A DNA stretch of 64,000 nucleotides from the NCBI GenBank assembly GCA_019359435.1, contig JAHHHI010000102.1, positions 1-64,000 on the forward strand. The letters run 5' to 3'. The notes under the pieces were generated by a model, which did not search any database, had not been told where the DNA came from, and saw only the letters and a program-made list of their open reading frames with translations. Below, piece after piece: positions 35,622-44,214 of the stretch. Each line of letters starts with the position of its first letter. Within the stretch, counting starts at the first letter, position 1. The DNA comes from Kaiparowitsia implicata GSE-PSE-MK54-09C (lineage in GTDB: Bacteria > Cyanobacteriota > Cyanobacteriia > Elainellales > Elainellaceae). The position numbers and the translations under genes are program-made.

Positions 35622-36464
35622 TCAACTCGCTTTTTTCCGTAGCGCCTGTTTCGTGGCAGCAGGCTTCGACTGCGCGCCGGCCTTACTACCCGTCGCTTTC
35701 GCGCTCTGGCGCAACGCATCCAGCAGGTTGACGACCTTGGTCGGCTCGGGCCGCTTCTGCGGCTTGAGCTTGCGCCCTTCGATCTTCGCCTGGACGAGTT
35801 CGGCCAAAGCGGATTCGTAGCGGTCGTCGAATGATTTGGGATCGAACTCCCCGGCCTTCGTCTTGATGATGTGCTCTGCAAGTTCGAGCATCTCGTCATC
35901 GATCTTGATGACTGGCACATCGCTGAATGCGTCCTTTGCCGAGCGCACCTCGTAGTCGAAGTTCAGGGTTGTCGCGATCAAGCCATCACCATGCGGGCGG
36001 ATCAGGATTGAGCGCATCCGCCGGAAGATCACCGTCCGGGCGAGGGCGGCCGACTTTTGTCCCTTCATCCCCTCGCGGATCAGCGCGAAGGCGTCCGACG
36101 CGACAGGTGTGCTCGGCGAGACGTAGTAGGGCTTGTCGAAGAAGATGTCGTCGATCTCGTCGCAGGGCAGGAACGTCTCGACGGTGAGCGTCTTGTCGCT
36201 TTCGGGAATGGCAGCGGCGATCTCTTCAGGTTCGAGGATGACATAGTCGCCATCGCCCTTGTCATAGCCTTTGACCTGGTCCTCGGTTTCCACGGGCTTG
36301 CCCGAGACCTCATCGATGAACTGGCGGTGGACGCGGTTGCCGGTCCTGCGGTTAAGGGTATGGAACGAGATCCGCTCCGCCGTCGACGCCGCCGTGTAAA
36401 GCGATACGGGACAGGTCACCTCGGCGATCTTCAGGACGCCCTTCCAGACAGCACGCGGAGCCAT
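35622..36464 (-). CDS. ku: Ku DNA end-binding protein (second copy)
   Basis: A 280-residue Ku paralogue: MAPRAVWKGVLKIAEVTCPVSLY, RISFHTLNRRTGNRVHRQF, KGYDKGDGDYVILEPEEI, FFDKPYYVSP, and AEHIIKTKAGEFDPKSFDD, with a longer Lys/Ala-rich C-terminal tail (KPAATKQALRKKAS) likely to bind DNA. It faces the first copy tail to tail, 15 nt apart. Rhizobia with several Ku proteins can form homodimers or heterodimers of different function, so a specialised role is possible. A loose stress-type site (GGAAC-N17-AGTT) lies upstream. Confidence 0.95.
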   Translation of the reverse strand: MAPRAVWKGVLKIAEVTCPVSLYTAASTAERISFHTLNRRTGNRVHRQFIDEVSGKPVETEDQVKGYDKGDGDYVILEPEEIAAAIPESDKTLTVETFLPCDEIDDIFFDKPYYVSPSTPVASDAFALIREGMKGQKSAALARTVIFRRMRSILIRPHGDGLIATTLNFDYEVRSAKDAFSDVPVIKIDDEMLELAEHIIKTKAGEFDPKSFDDRYESALAELVQAKIEGRKLKPQKRPEPTKVVNLLDALRQSAKATGSKAGAQSKPAATKQALRKKAS

Positions 36465-36565
36465 GGATCTTCTCCCAGGATGCGTCGGTGACGCTTGATA
36501 TGCGAGGAACTAGGTGGCGATGCCGATGGTTCCAGGAAAGCGCCAACCTGCAGCGGGGCAGTCCT

Positions 36566-36853
36566 ATGTCGAACGAAGATGCCGTCATCGCCAAGGCATT
36601 GAATGCCGGACTGCGCCGGCTCCTCGTGGCGGCTTTCATCCATGAGAAAGAAACCGCGTCGGGTCATGGGCAACTTCGGGGGCTGCAGGATGCCTTCGCA
36701 CGCGAAATTGCCAGTCTCGCCATGCGCGGCACGACAGAGAACGGCGAGGACGTCGAGCTGACGGCGGCCGTCAGGAAGGGGCTCAGGCTGTTCGTCGAAG
36801 CAGCTTATCGCGAGGCTTCGGACCGTCGAACGCCTCCCGCAAAGATTCAGTGA
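36566..36853 (+). CDS. hypothetical protein
   Basis: A 95-residue mainly helical protein (MSNEDAVIAKALNAGLRRLLVAAF; AVRKGLRLFVEAAYREAS). No family recognised. The start is uncertain since only a weak GGGG lies upstream; a GGAAC-N17-GGTT element is 35-60 nt before it, on the stretch shared with the divergent second ku. Sequence between it and the next gene (36854-37074) holds a short coding-like run but no identifiable gene. Confidence 0.5.
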   Translation: MSNEDAVIAKALNAGLRRLLVAAFIHEKETASGHGQLRGLQDAFAREIASLAMRGTTENGEDVELTAAVRKGLRLFVEAAYREASDRRTPPAKIQ

Positions 36854-37074
36854 GGCCGGGTTATCGCGTTGCTGCCAAACCGGCTGGTCGATCGGCAGCC
36901 TGAACCTGTGGGGCCACCCCAATGGCGAGACGGCGCCCTTCAACCTGCCAGGCCGCAAGGACGGCATTGCGGCTTAGGCGGAATCGGTAAGGTACCCATA
37001 AAACGTAGTTGCACAGGTCCCGCACGCCGCGATTGTAGCGAAATCGAGCAGGATCGGAAGCAGGGCGGCGCTCC

Positions 37075-37932
37075 TCACAGGATCGGCTTGCCACCGGTCA
37101 CGGCAATCGTGGCGCCCGAGACATAGCTCGAGAGGGGGTCCGCCAGCATGACGTAGGCGGTGGCAAGTTCCGCGGGCTGCCCGGGTCGCTTCATAGGCAC
37201 CTGCTTTCCGAAGTTCGCGACGGTATCGGCCGGCATCGTTGAGGGGATCAGCGGCGTCCAGATCGGCCCTGGTGCGACAGCATTCGCACGGATGCCTTTC
37301 CCGGCCAGCATCTGAGCCAATCCCCCGGTGAAGTTCTGGATCGCGCCCTTCGTCGTGGCGTAGGCCAGGAGCGTCGGGTTGGGCATGTCCGAGTTGACGG
37401 AGGCCGTATTGATGATGGCGCTGCCTGGCGACATGTGAGCCACCGCAGCCTTCGTCAGATAAAACATTGCGTGGATATTCACGGCGAAGGTCAGCTGCCA
37501 TTCATCGTCGCTGATATCTGCGATGTCCTCGAAAGTGGCCTGATGGGCGGCATTGTTCACGAGGATGTCGATCCCGCCCAAATCCGAAACGGCCTGCTGG
37601 ACGAGCTTCCGACAATGCTCGGGTGACTGGATGTCGCCCGGTACGAGCACAGCCTTCCGCCCGGCTTTTTCGACCCAGCGCGCCGTGTCGCGCGCGTCTT
37701 CGTCCTCGTCGAGATAGGAGATCAGAACGTCGGCCCCCTCACGGGCGAAGGCGATCGCCACCGCACGCCCGATCCCGCTGTCGCCTCCGGTGATGAGTGC
37801 ACGTTTGCCCTGGAGGCGACCGGAACCTCGATAGCTCTCCTCGCCGTGATCGGGGCGAGGATCCATAGCAGCGGTTTGGCCCGGCATGGACTGCTGTTGT
37901 TCCGGAAAGGGAGGCTTAGGATAACCGGTCAT
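37075..37932 (-). CDS. short-chain dehydrogenase of the general-stress type (YghA/YdaD-like)
   Basis: A 285-residue SDR. The N-terminal extension PKPPFPEQQQSMPGQT identifies the YghA/YdaD/YhxC subgroup of stress-inducible oxidoreductases. ALITGGDSGIGRAVAIAFAREGADV binds the dinucleotide, DILVNNAAHQ and IINTASVNS follow, and YATTKGAIQNF supplies the catalytic Tyr and Lys; APGPIWTPLIP ends the core. Substrate unknown. GGAG is 8 nt before ATG 37932. Confidence 0.9.
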   Translation of the reverse strand: MTGYPKPPFPEQQQSMPGQTAAMDPRPDHGEESYRGSGRLQGKRALITGGDSGIGRAVAIAFAREGADVLISYLDEDEDARDTARWVEKAGRKAVLVPGDIQSPEHCRKLVQQAVSDLGGIDILVNNAAHQATFEDIADISDDEWQLTFAVNIHAMFYLTKAAVAHMSPGSAIINTASVNSDMPNPTLLAYATTKGAIQNFTGGLAQMLAGKGIRANAVAPGPIWTPLIPSTMPADTVANFGKQVPMKRPGQPAELATAYVMLADPLSSYVSGATIAVTGGKPIL

Positions 37933-38085
37933 CGCGGGATCTCCGTTTCGATATCTGTCGCCGTTAAAACGCGGTTTCCTTCGGGTTTGATCCACGAGAA
38001 ATCACCACAAGCCACCGGAGAGATGGATTGAACGGCGGCCAGCCAGGCCTATCTCGTTGGTAGAGCCGAAAAACTGAGGTGAACC

Positions 38086-38349
38086 ATGGCGAGCGGTTGG
38101 GCTCCGGATGGAGCCGTTCAGGACCAGATCGACGACAGCATCACTGATGCGGTGCGTCTAGCGAGGGCGCGCCTACCGACCGGGCCGGGCGAAATCCATT
38201 GTCAGGATTGCGGTGACGAAATCCCTGAGGCTCGGCGCAGGGCGATGCCGGGCGCGCGCACCTGCGTTGCCTGTCAGTCTGGCCACGATGCAAAGCCCGT
38301 CATGAGCGGGTACAATCGTCGTGGCAGCAAGGACAGCCAGCTCAAGTGA
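38086..38349 (+). CDS. DksA/TraR-type zinc finger protein
   Basis: An 87-residue protein with IHCQDCGDEIPEARR and ARTCVACQ, the C-x2-C...C-x2-C zinc finger of the DksA/TraR family. The N-terminal coiled coil is short and lacks an evident Asp pair as in DksA, so it resembles the TraR/YbiI class that binds the secondary channel of RNA polymerase without ppGpp. Monocistronic, stress-gene neighbourhood. Confidence 0.85.
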   Translation: MASGWAPDGAVQDQIDDSITDAVRLARARLPTGPGEIHCQDCGDEIPEARRRAMPGARTCVACQSGHDAKPVMSGYNRRGSKDSQLK

Positions 38350-38543
38350 TCAATGTCGGTCGCTGCCTGCCGCGCGCGGTTGAGAGTTGGGCTGAAGCAG
38401 CGGTGTGCCCATCAGCCCCCTGCGTCACGCTGCATCGCGATATCCTGGGCCTTCCATCTTGAGCCTCGGGAACTCCTTCCCCACGCTTTCGTTGCCGAGA
38501 TGACGGCAGTCGTCGTCGTCATGAGCGATGAGGAAGTGTTTCG

Positions 38544-38789
38544 ATGAATATCAAGGATAAGGCCGAATATGATGCGGCGGCCATACGCGCCAATGCGATC
38601 AGCGATGCACCGGAAGGGACACCAGAGGCGCGCGAGCTCGCCAGGCTGGTTGCGGCCATTCGCGCGTGGGACGAAGCCCACAAGGGTGAGCAGTCTCACG
38701 GTCCCGAGCCAGTGTCGGGCCTAACCCGTCCCGATGACCTGTCGGTGTCGGGGCTGCCGGGCAATCTCGGAAAACTGCACCTGGACTGA
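38544..38789 (+). CDS. small hypothetical protein
   Basis: An 81-residue acidic protein (MNIKDKAEYDAAAIRANAIS; ARELARLVAAIRAWDEAHKG). The N-terminal half is helical, the rest is Gly/Pro-rich. It has GAGGAAG about 8 nt upstream. No family is recognised; small helical proteins of this make-up are sometimes antitoxins, but no toxin is beside it. Confidence 0.55.
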   Translation: MNIKDKAEYDAAAIRANAISDAPEGTPEARELARLVAAIRAWDEAHKGEQSHGPEPVSGLTRPDDLSVSGLPGNLGKLHLD

Positions 38790-38915
38790 GGAGCGCCCTG
38801 AAGGATTGCGGTAGAAGCCAGTATACATTCAGCTCGCTTTGGCTGCGGTCGGGCGTGCCCTTTTCAACGAACAGGTCGTAGCCGTGGCAGACATTCTTGC
38901 GTGTTGGCTCTGATG

Positions 38916-39497
38916 ACATCCGGCCATCTCGACGACTGCCGGCCGATTCTTCTCCCAATCGAATTCTTCGATCGCGCGGCACCGGAGCTTGCAATCCGTT
39001 TGATTGGGGTCTCGATGTTCGTCGCCGGGGTCGGGGGCGTGATCGTTGAAACCGAGGCCTACACGCGCGACGACCCGGCTTCACACAGCTTTCGCGGGCC
39101 GACTTTGCGCAACGCCGCGATGTTCGGCCATGCCGGGACCGCATATGTCTATCGGTCATACGGCCTTCATTGGTGTTTCAACATCGTGGCCCGCGGCGGC
39201 GGCGCCGTCCTGCTCCGTGCCCTCGAACCTACCGCCGGTTTGGATATCATGCTCGAAAGGCGCGGTGGAGCATCGGCGCTGTGCAGCGGTCCCGGCCGGC
39301 TGGCTCAAGCGCTAGCCATCGACGCCAGCTTTGACGCTCTGCCGGTCTATCAGGAGCCCTTCATGCTCAGTGATCGAACCTGTGAACCTGATGTCGCTGT
39401 GGGGCCGCGGATCGGGATCAGCCAGGCCCTTGAAAAGCCATGGCGTTTTGGCCTTCAGGGCTCCCCTCAATTGAGCAGGCGCTTTCCCCTTCGATAG
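38916..39497 (+). CDS. 3-methyladenine DNA glycosylase (AAG/MPG family)
   Basis: A 193-residue alkylpurine glycosylase of the mammalian AAG fold: FFDRAAPELAIRLIGV, VETEAYTRDDPASHSFRGPT (general-base Glu), NAAMFGHAGTAYVYRSYGLHWCFNIV, LLRALEP and GPGRLAQALAID. It excises alkylated and deaminated purines. Length is normal. The start at 38916 or 38901 is not fixed by a ribosome site. Separate from, but in line with, the repair theme. Confidence 0.92.
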   Translation, partial: TSGHLDDCRPILLPIEFFDRAAPELAIRLIGVSMFVAGVGGVIVETEAYTRDDPASHSFRGPTLRNAAMFGHAGTAYVYRSYGLHWCFNIVARGGGAVLLRALEPTAGLDIMLERRGGASALCSGPGRLAQALAIDASFDALPVYQEPFMLSDRTCEPDVAVGPRIGISQALEKPWRFGLQGSPQLSRRFPLR

Positions 39498-39677
39498 GGT
39501 TTTGATCCGACATCCTCGATCTCAGCGGCTTTCGTCTCCATCACGGCCTACGCGTCAGCGTCGACGGGCGCGTCGAAGCGATCTCGCTTGGTGTTGGCGA
39601 GGTCATCTTCACCGAGGAGCAGAACGCCTCGTGACATGCGCAAATGCTCAGGGCGTCTGAGCTTCCGCCCTCGCATG

Positions 39678-40958
39678 TCACGCTGGGCGGATTTTCGGCG
39701 TCGCAGCCTGGGCAGTCTTGGGCTCCCGTTGCTCCCAACCAAAAACGCTCCGCCCGCCATACTCCGCCGAACGTCGGCGTTCCTCGGTCACATAATCGTC
39801 CAGCGTCGGGCCCGTGACGATACGTTCCAGCCTGCGACTCTCGCGGTCGAGTCGGACGATCGCGGCGAGGCGATCCTCCTCGCCGAGCTTGGCCCGATCG
39901 ACCGCAGATCTCAGCACTGTGATCGTCTGGTCGTAGACCTTGGTCGGCACGGCGAAGGGGTGACGGTCCTTGCCGCCATGCGCGAGCGAGAAGCGCGCCG
40001 GATCGGCGAAGCGGCACGGCGCGCCATGAACCACCTCGGCCACCATTGCAAGTGAGCGCACGGTGCGGGCACCGATGCCGGGCACGAGAAGCAGGTCCGA
40101 GAAGTCAGCCGGGGCGCAGTCGGCCGCTGCAGCGAGCGCTCCATGAAGACGCCGCGCGATCACATCCTTGGGCCGGACATCGTGATGCACCGGCATCACC
40201 AGATGGGGCAGGGCGAGTTGCGCTGGCGAGAGGGCAGGCGGGACGCGGTCGCGTTCCAGCGCAGCGAACTCCCTGACGATGGCGTCAGGCCCGATCTCGC
40301 GCAGCATTGCGATCTGGCCCTGTCGTGAAGAGGCCGCGCGCGCATCGGTCAGGTTGATGATCTCGCCCTGGTTTTTGCCGTCGATGGCCGCGTGGGGCGC
40401 CTCGACGAAGCTTGCGAGGCCTTCCGACTGCCAATGATAGCGGCGGGCGAGGCCGCCATCGCCGTTCATGCCCTGCTGCACCACGACCCATTGGCCATCA
40501 TCGGTGACGAAGAAGCCGTGCAGATAAAGGTCGAAACCGTCCTGCACGGCGGCGCTGTCGACCTTGGCGACGAGGCGGCTTGCTTTGGCCAAGGCGTGCC
40601 CATCGAAGCCGACTTGGGCACCGATCCGCTCCAGCTCGGTGGGCGTCTGCCGGGAATGCCTGCCTCGCCCACCGCAGACATGCAAGCCGAGCTCGCCCGC
40701 GAGTGGCGTCAGCCCGCGCTTCAGTGCGCCGATCACGCTCGTGGTGATGCCCGAAGAGTGCCAGTCCATGCCCATCACCGCGCCGAAGGATTGGAACCAG
40801 AACGGATGCGCCAGACGCCGCAGCAACTCGTCACGGCCATAGTGATGGATAATCGCTTCGCAGATGACGGCGCCGAGACTGGTCATGCGCTGGGCGAGCC
40901 AGGCCGGCACACGGCCGTAGTGCAAAGGCAGATCGGCACTGCCGGAGCGACGCGTCAT
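39678..40958 (-). CDS. DUF763 family protein
   Basis: A 426-residue protein with the DUF763 pattern: SADLPLHYGRVPAWLAQRM at the start, MGMDWHSSGITTSVIGALKRGL, VDSAAVQDGFDLYLHGFFV, and LLVPGIGARTVRSLAMVAEVVHGAP, which is a helix-hairpin-helix DNA-binding motif. The family is uncharacterised; the HhH motif and context suggest nucleic-acid binding. Length fits. The start at 40958 follows a GAGAG-type site. Confidence 0.88.
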   Translation of the reverse strand: MTRRSGSADLPLHYGRVPAWLAQRMTSLGAVICEAIIHHYGRDELLRRLAHPFWFQSFGAVMGMDWHSSGITTSVIGALKRGLTPLAGELGLHVCGGRGRHSRQTPTELERIGAQVGFDGHALAKASRLVAKVDSAAVQDGFDLYLHGFFVTDDGQWVVVQQGMNGDGGLARRYHWQSEGLASFVEAPHAAIDGKNQGEIINLTDARAASSRQGQIAMLREIGPDAIVREFAALERDRVPPALSPAQLALPHLVMPVHHDVRPKDVIARRLHGALAAAADCAPADFSDLLLVPGIGARTVRSLAMVAEVVHGAPCRFADPARFSLAHGGKDRHPFAVPTKVYDQTITVLRSAVDRAKLGEEDRLAAIVRLDRESRRLERIVTGPTLDDYVTEERRRSAEYGGRSVFGWEQREPKTAQAATPKIRPA

Positions 40959-41213
40959 GCCTACTCTCGCGAACGAAACGGGAACTTTACATAGCGCGAT
41001 ACGGCCGATGCTGCCAAGGGGAAGCATCATCGCTGCCGCCCCGTCAATTGCGGGCTCGACGCACCGCCACCCCGAATTCATGAAGGAGGCGGCGACATGA
41101 AGCCGATGACGGCGAAAGGTGCGGGGCCTGTCCGAGCCGATCCCCGGGAACGCCTCCGCAATTGGCTTGTTTAGGAGGTGCCGCTTTGGAAAGGCGCTAG
41201 CTAGGAGATGGAC

Positions 41214-41402
41214 ATGCCAGCAAAATCAGCAGCTCAGCAAAAGGCGGCAGGCGCCGCCTTGGCCGCCAAGCGCGGCGACATTAAGAAAAGCGAACTCAAG
41301 GGTGCTTCCAAATCGATGGAGAAATCGATGAACGAACGCGAACTCGACGATCTCGCCTCGACCAAACGCAAGGGCAAGCCCGAGCATGTGTCAAAGTCGT
41401 GA
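41214..41402 (+). CDS. DUF3008 family small basic protein
   Basis: A 62-residue protein matching DUF3008 over its whole length: MPAKSAAQQKAAGAALAA, SELKGASKSM, NERELDDLASTKRKGKPEHV. Such Lys/Ala-rich proteins are abundant in stationary and stress conditions; function unknown. TAGGAG lies upstream. An element GGAAC-N16-TGTT, close to the EcfG consensus, starts at 41146. It is distantly like the small proteins at 3261 and 46393. Confidence 0.85.
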   Translation: MPAKSAAQQKAAGAALAAKRGDIKKSELKGASKSMEKSMNERELDDLASTKRKGKPEHVSKS

Positions 41403-41516
41403 ATCGCCTCTCGGCTGCGACCGCAGCTCAATAGCCGCAAGCGTGACGCCGGTCATTCTCGGCTGAAGCCGATGCGGTTTTGGCCAAGGTCCAAGGGTGA
41501 CGTCGCACCTAGTTCC

Positions 41517-41557
41517 AACAGAGTGCCCGCCGAGCGGCGCTCGGCTGGCACTCTGTT
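41517..41557. terminator. long hairpin, probable terminator of a lost DUF892 gene
   Basis: AACAGAGTGCC (41517-41527) pairs with GGCACTCTGTT (41547-41557), and an inner CGAG/CTCG pair flanks a CGGCG loop. It lies where the intact gene at 45549 has its own terminator, that is directly after the stop of the remnant at 41567 on the minus strand. Confidence 0.65.
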
Positions 41558-41566
41558 CGCCACGAA

Positions 41567-41700
41567 TCAGGCGGCCTTTGCTTTGGCTACGCCGCCGAGT
41601 TGATCGACGAGCTGATCTTCGTCAGCAGTTCGTCCGTCTTGGTCTCCTCCGCAAGTGTGGGAGGTATTGCTGGGCGACATTGAGCGCCTTTAGCGTCCAC
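41567..41700 (-). pseudogene. C-terminal relic of a DUF892 gene
   Basis: Minus-strand sequence encodes TLAEETKTDELLTKIS, nearly identical to the C-terminus of the gene at 45549-46061, and then GVAKAKAA one base out of frame before the stop at 41567-41569. Similarity stops at about 41658. The remaining 140 residues are missing. It is a fourth DUF892 locus in the window. Confidence 0.82.
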
Positions 41701-41716
41701 GTTTCATAAACTCCCT

Positions 41717-42832
41717 CTAGGCGACGCTCCGGAGCTGAGCGAACATCGCGCGGCCCTTGCCGGCCCGCTTGGCGGCGTAGAGTGCCTCGTCAGCGGCACG
41801 GCGCAGAGTTTCGGGGTCGTGGTGTCTGTCGCCGACTGGCACGGTCTTGATGCCGACCGAAGTGCCCGCGTCAGCCGGCGATCCCAGCAGGATGTAGGGC
41901 TGCCCGACCCGCGCCACCACCCGCTCGGCCAGACTCCTCGCCTGTCCCGCGTCGGCGCCGGGAGCGATAATGGCGAACTCGTCGCCGCCCACCCTGGCGA
42001 TGAGGTCGCCATCGCGCGTGACCGTCGCCAACCGATCGGCGACTTGGCGAAGGAGGTCGTCGCCGGCCGCGTGGCCGAGACGGTCGTTGACGGCCTTGAA
42101 CCCGTCCAGGTCGAGCAGGAGGAGCGAGAATGCCTTCCCGGAGGCAGCCGCCGTCGTCATGGCCTCGTCGAAAGCGCGACGGTTGGCAATGCCGGTCAGG
42201 GCATCCTTGCGCGCGGCGAAATCGAGCTCGCGCTGGCCGATCAGGACGGCCTCCAACTGGCTGACGTTCCGGGCCGCAGCTTCGTAGATGCTGAGGAGAT
42301 AGAGGGTTAGCAGGAACGCCATCGACTGGAGCAGGCCATCGCCGGTGAAGGCGAGTGCCGCGATCAGGACGCCGACTGCGAGCGTGCAGATCGCGCAGCA
42401 GATCCAGAACCTCACCGCCCGCGAACAGGCGCCGGAGCTGATGCCCATCGCCAACCCGACCGCCAGGATGTAGCCATCGGCGTACTCGGCATGGAAAATG
42501 CGGATCGTCAGCGCCGCGATCACCATCGTGAAGGACAACGCGGCGGCCGCATACCAGGTCTCCCAGCGCCGCGCCTGCGCAAGCGTAAGTTTCTCGGTCG
42601 GGCGTCGCTGAAAGGCCAAGACGCCGATGACCCGCACGGTGCTCGTCACGACGGACGCTCCTACGATCGCCCACAAAGCGGGGTCGCCTGTGCGGGTGGC
42701 CATGATCGTCGCGCCGACAATCACGCAGGCGGCGATGCACAGGATCTGCGCCAGCCCACCATAGAGGCGGCCGATGATCTCGATCTCGATGGATGGCGGC
42801 AAACCGTCTGTGCGGTTTCTGATGATGAGCAT
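41717..42832 (-). CDS. membrane diguanylate cyclase (GGDEF)
   Basis: A 371-residue protein with about six transmembrane helices in residues 20-185 (ILCIAACVIVGATIMA; AIVGASVVTSTVRVIGVLAF; AMGISSGACSRAVRFWICC) and a C-terminal GGDEF domain: DALTGIANRRAFDEAM, LLLLDLDGFKAVND, GHAAGDDLLRQVA and the active RVGGDEFAII. It should make cyclic di-GMP; the RxxD inhibitory site is not evident. The start at 42832 has GGAG upstream; 42865 is less likely. No EAL domain. Confidence 0.92.
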   Translation of the reverse strand: MLIIRNRTDGLPPSIEIEIIGRLYGGLAQILCIAACVIVGATIMATRTGDPALWAIVGASVVTSTVRVIGVLAFQRRPTEKLTLAQARRWETWYAAAALSFTMVIAALTIRIFHAEYADGYILAVGLAMGISSGACSRAVRFWICCAICTLAVGVLIAALAFTGDGLLQSMAFLLTLYLLSIYEAAARNVSQLEAVLIGQRELDFAARKDALTGIANRRAFDEAMTTAAASGKAFSLLLLDLDGFKAVNDRLGHAAGDDLLRQVADRLATVTRDGDLIARVGGDEFAIIAPGADAGQARSLAERVVARVGQPYILLGSPADAGTSVGIKTVPVGDRHHDPETLRRAADEALYAAKRAGKGRAMFAQLRSVA

Positions 42833-42992
42833 GGTCCACTCCCATATGAGGGATGCCACCCCCATATGTACGAAAGGTGGTGGATTTCATTCAAATGCCG
42901 GCGATGCCTTTGGGCGGGGGTACAGCCCCCCGCGACTGGCGCATCGCTCCGATCGCGGGCATTATCCAGCGTCTCGGCTGGGGACGAAAAAA

Positions 42993-43378
42993 ATGGAAGC
43001 GCCGCAAGGTGCCAGGGTGCTCGTCCTGGAGGACGAGGCCATCATCGCCATCGACGTAGAGAATATCCTGACCGATGCGGGCTTGTCCGTGGCCGGGACG
43101 CTCGGGTCGTGCGCGGATGCCTTGGAGTGGCTGGACGCCAACGACGCCGAGGTCGCGCTCCTCGACATGCATCTTCTGGACGGTTCGTGCGGGCCGGTGG
43201 CGCGGCGGCTGGCCGAGAAGGGCATCCCGTTCGTGGTCTTCTCAGGCGACTCGGAAACCGACGAGACGGTCGACCCTATCTTCAGAACCGGCATCGGCTG
43301 GAGAAACCGGCGCCCGCCGACAGGATCGTCGCGGCGGTCAGAGCGGCGCTAGTGGATGGCGTGAAGCGCGTCGAGTAG
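42993..43378 (+). pseudogene. single-domain response regulator, frameshifted near the C-terminus
   Basis: Receiver domain: ARVLVLEDEAIIAIDVENIL (acidic pocket), VALLDMHLLDGS (phosphoacceptor Asp), FVVFSGDSETDE. After DPIF the frame diverges into Arg-rich sequence ending at 43352; inserting one C at 43283 restores QNRHRLEKPAPADRIVAAVRAAL, with the conserved Lys-Pro, and a stop at 43378. The 3-prime end overlaps the convergent receiver gene by about 30 nt. The lesion removes the conserved Lys and last helix. Confidence 0.75.
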
Positions 43379-43702
43379 CGCCGTCTCCGAGTAGGGCTTG
43401 TGCAGGAACGTCGTATCGTTCGGCATGTCGCAGGCCGGCGGCGTGATGCGGCCCGACGCCAGGATCAGGACGACCGGCGGCCACCCGATCCGGACCTCAT
43501 GCATCAGCGCCAAGCCGTCCATGGATCCGGGCATCTCGATGTCGGAGAAGACGGCGGCGATGCCCGGGCGGGATTCCATGAGCGCCATGGCGTCGTCGGC
43601 ATTCGATGCCTCGACGACGTCGAAGCCCGCGTCCTCGACGATCGCGACCGCGTTCATGCGGATGATTGGCTCATCTTCGACGATCAGAACGAGTCTTGTC
43701 AT
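43349..43702 (-). CDS. single-domain response regulator (cluster 2)
   Basis: A 117-residue receiver: LIVEDEPIIRMNAVAIVEDAG, FSDIEMPGSMDG with the phosphoacceptor Asp, LILASGR and FLHKPYSE. It is the paralogue of 16591-16944, with the same length and similar sequence over the whole protein and upstream region. Located next to a DUF6894 gene and a HisKA_2 kinase, as in cluster 1, it is probably the phosphate acceptor of that kinase. Confidence 0.9.
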   Translation of the reverse strand: MTRLVLIVEDEPIIRMNAVAIVEDAGFDVVEASNADDAMALMESRPGIAAVFSDIEMPGSMDGLALMHEVRIGWPPVVLILASGRITPPACDMPNDTTFLHKPYSETALLDALHAIH

Positions 43703-43805
43703 TGCGAGACTTTCGGCTGTGACACTTAGCCAACTGCAGTCGACGCCCGTTGTTGCCGCCGGATAGAAAGAATTGTCCGAGTTATCTTAGCGGCCGGTTA
43801 ATCAG

Positions 43806-44114
43806 TCAGTCGCGGGGACCGGTCCCGAGGTTCACGACGACGTCGTCCGCATCCGCTTCCTCGCTCTCACGATCGAGGTCGTCCTCGGTCTTGGCACTGA
43901 AGTTCAAGTCAGCCCGGTAAACCTCTTTGCCGGTCTCGTCCTCGACACTGACGCCGAAATCGGCGCGCTTGCCGTCCGGGAGCTTCTCCCGGGCCATCTC
44001 CCCCAAGGCGACCTGCGCGTCGTCCGTGGCCGCCTTGGTGTGCGGGAATTCGAGGGGCTCCTCGGAGCGTTCGACACTCTCGCTGTCGTTGGTCGTGATC
44101 GTGTATTTCGGCAT
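43806..44114 (-). CDS. DUF6894-like small protein (cluster 2)
   Basis: A 102-residue acidic protein: MPKYTITTNDSESVERSE, TKAATDDAQVALGEMARE, VSVEDETGKEVYRADLNF and an Asp/Glu-rich C-terminus ending GTGPRD. Paralogue of 18397-18711. The ATG at 44114 is chosen by similarity to that protein; the ribosome site is weak. It lies between the kinase and the receiver genes, all on the minus strand. Confidence 0.75.
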   Translation of the reverse strand: MPKYTITTNDSESVERSEEPLEFPHTKAATDDAQVALGEMAREKLPDGKRADFGVSVEDETGKEVYRADLNFSAKTEDDLDRESEEADADDVVVNLGTGPRD

Positions 44115-44214
44115 CGTCGCAGTTCCGGTGCACCCCCCGGTTCGAGCAACCGACAAATCCCTTTTTGGGTTCCCGGGAGGGAGGCCGTGACGGCCTCGAA
44201 AATCCGGTGATCCG

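Noticed and set aside
36860-36980. Short coding-like run (LNLWGHPNGETAPFNLPGRK, then DGIAA and a stop)
   Set aside because: Looks like a protein C-terminus but I cannot assign a family and no start is present.
38353-38547. A 64-codon open frame before the small gene at 38544
   Set aside because: No ribosome site, odd composition, and the 4-nt overlap with the next gene is probably chance.
39498-39677. Coding-like stretch on the plus strand (DILDLSGFRLHHGLRVSVDG then EVIFTEEQNAS)
   Set aside because: It alternates like beta strands and has high GC at third positions, but it has no start codon or recognised family; it may be a gene relic and is not supported enough to list.
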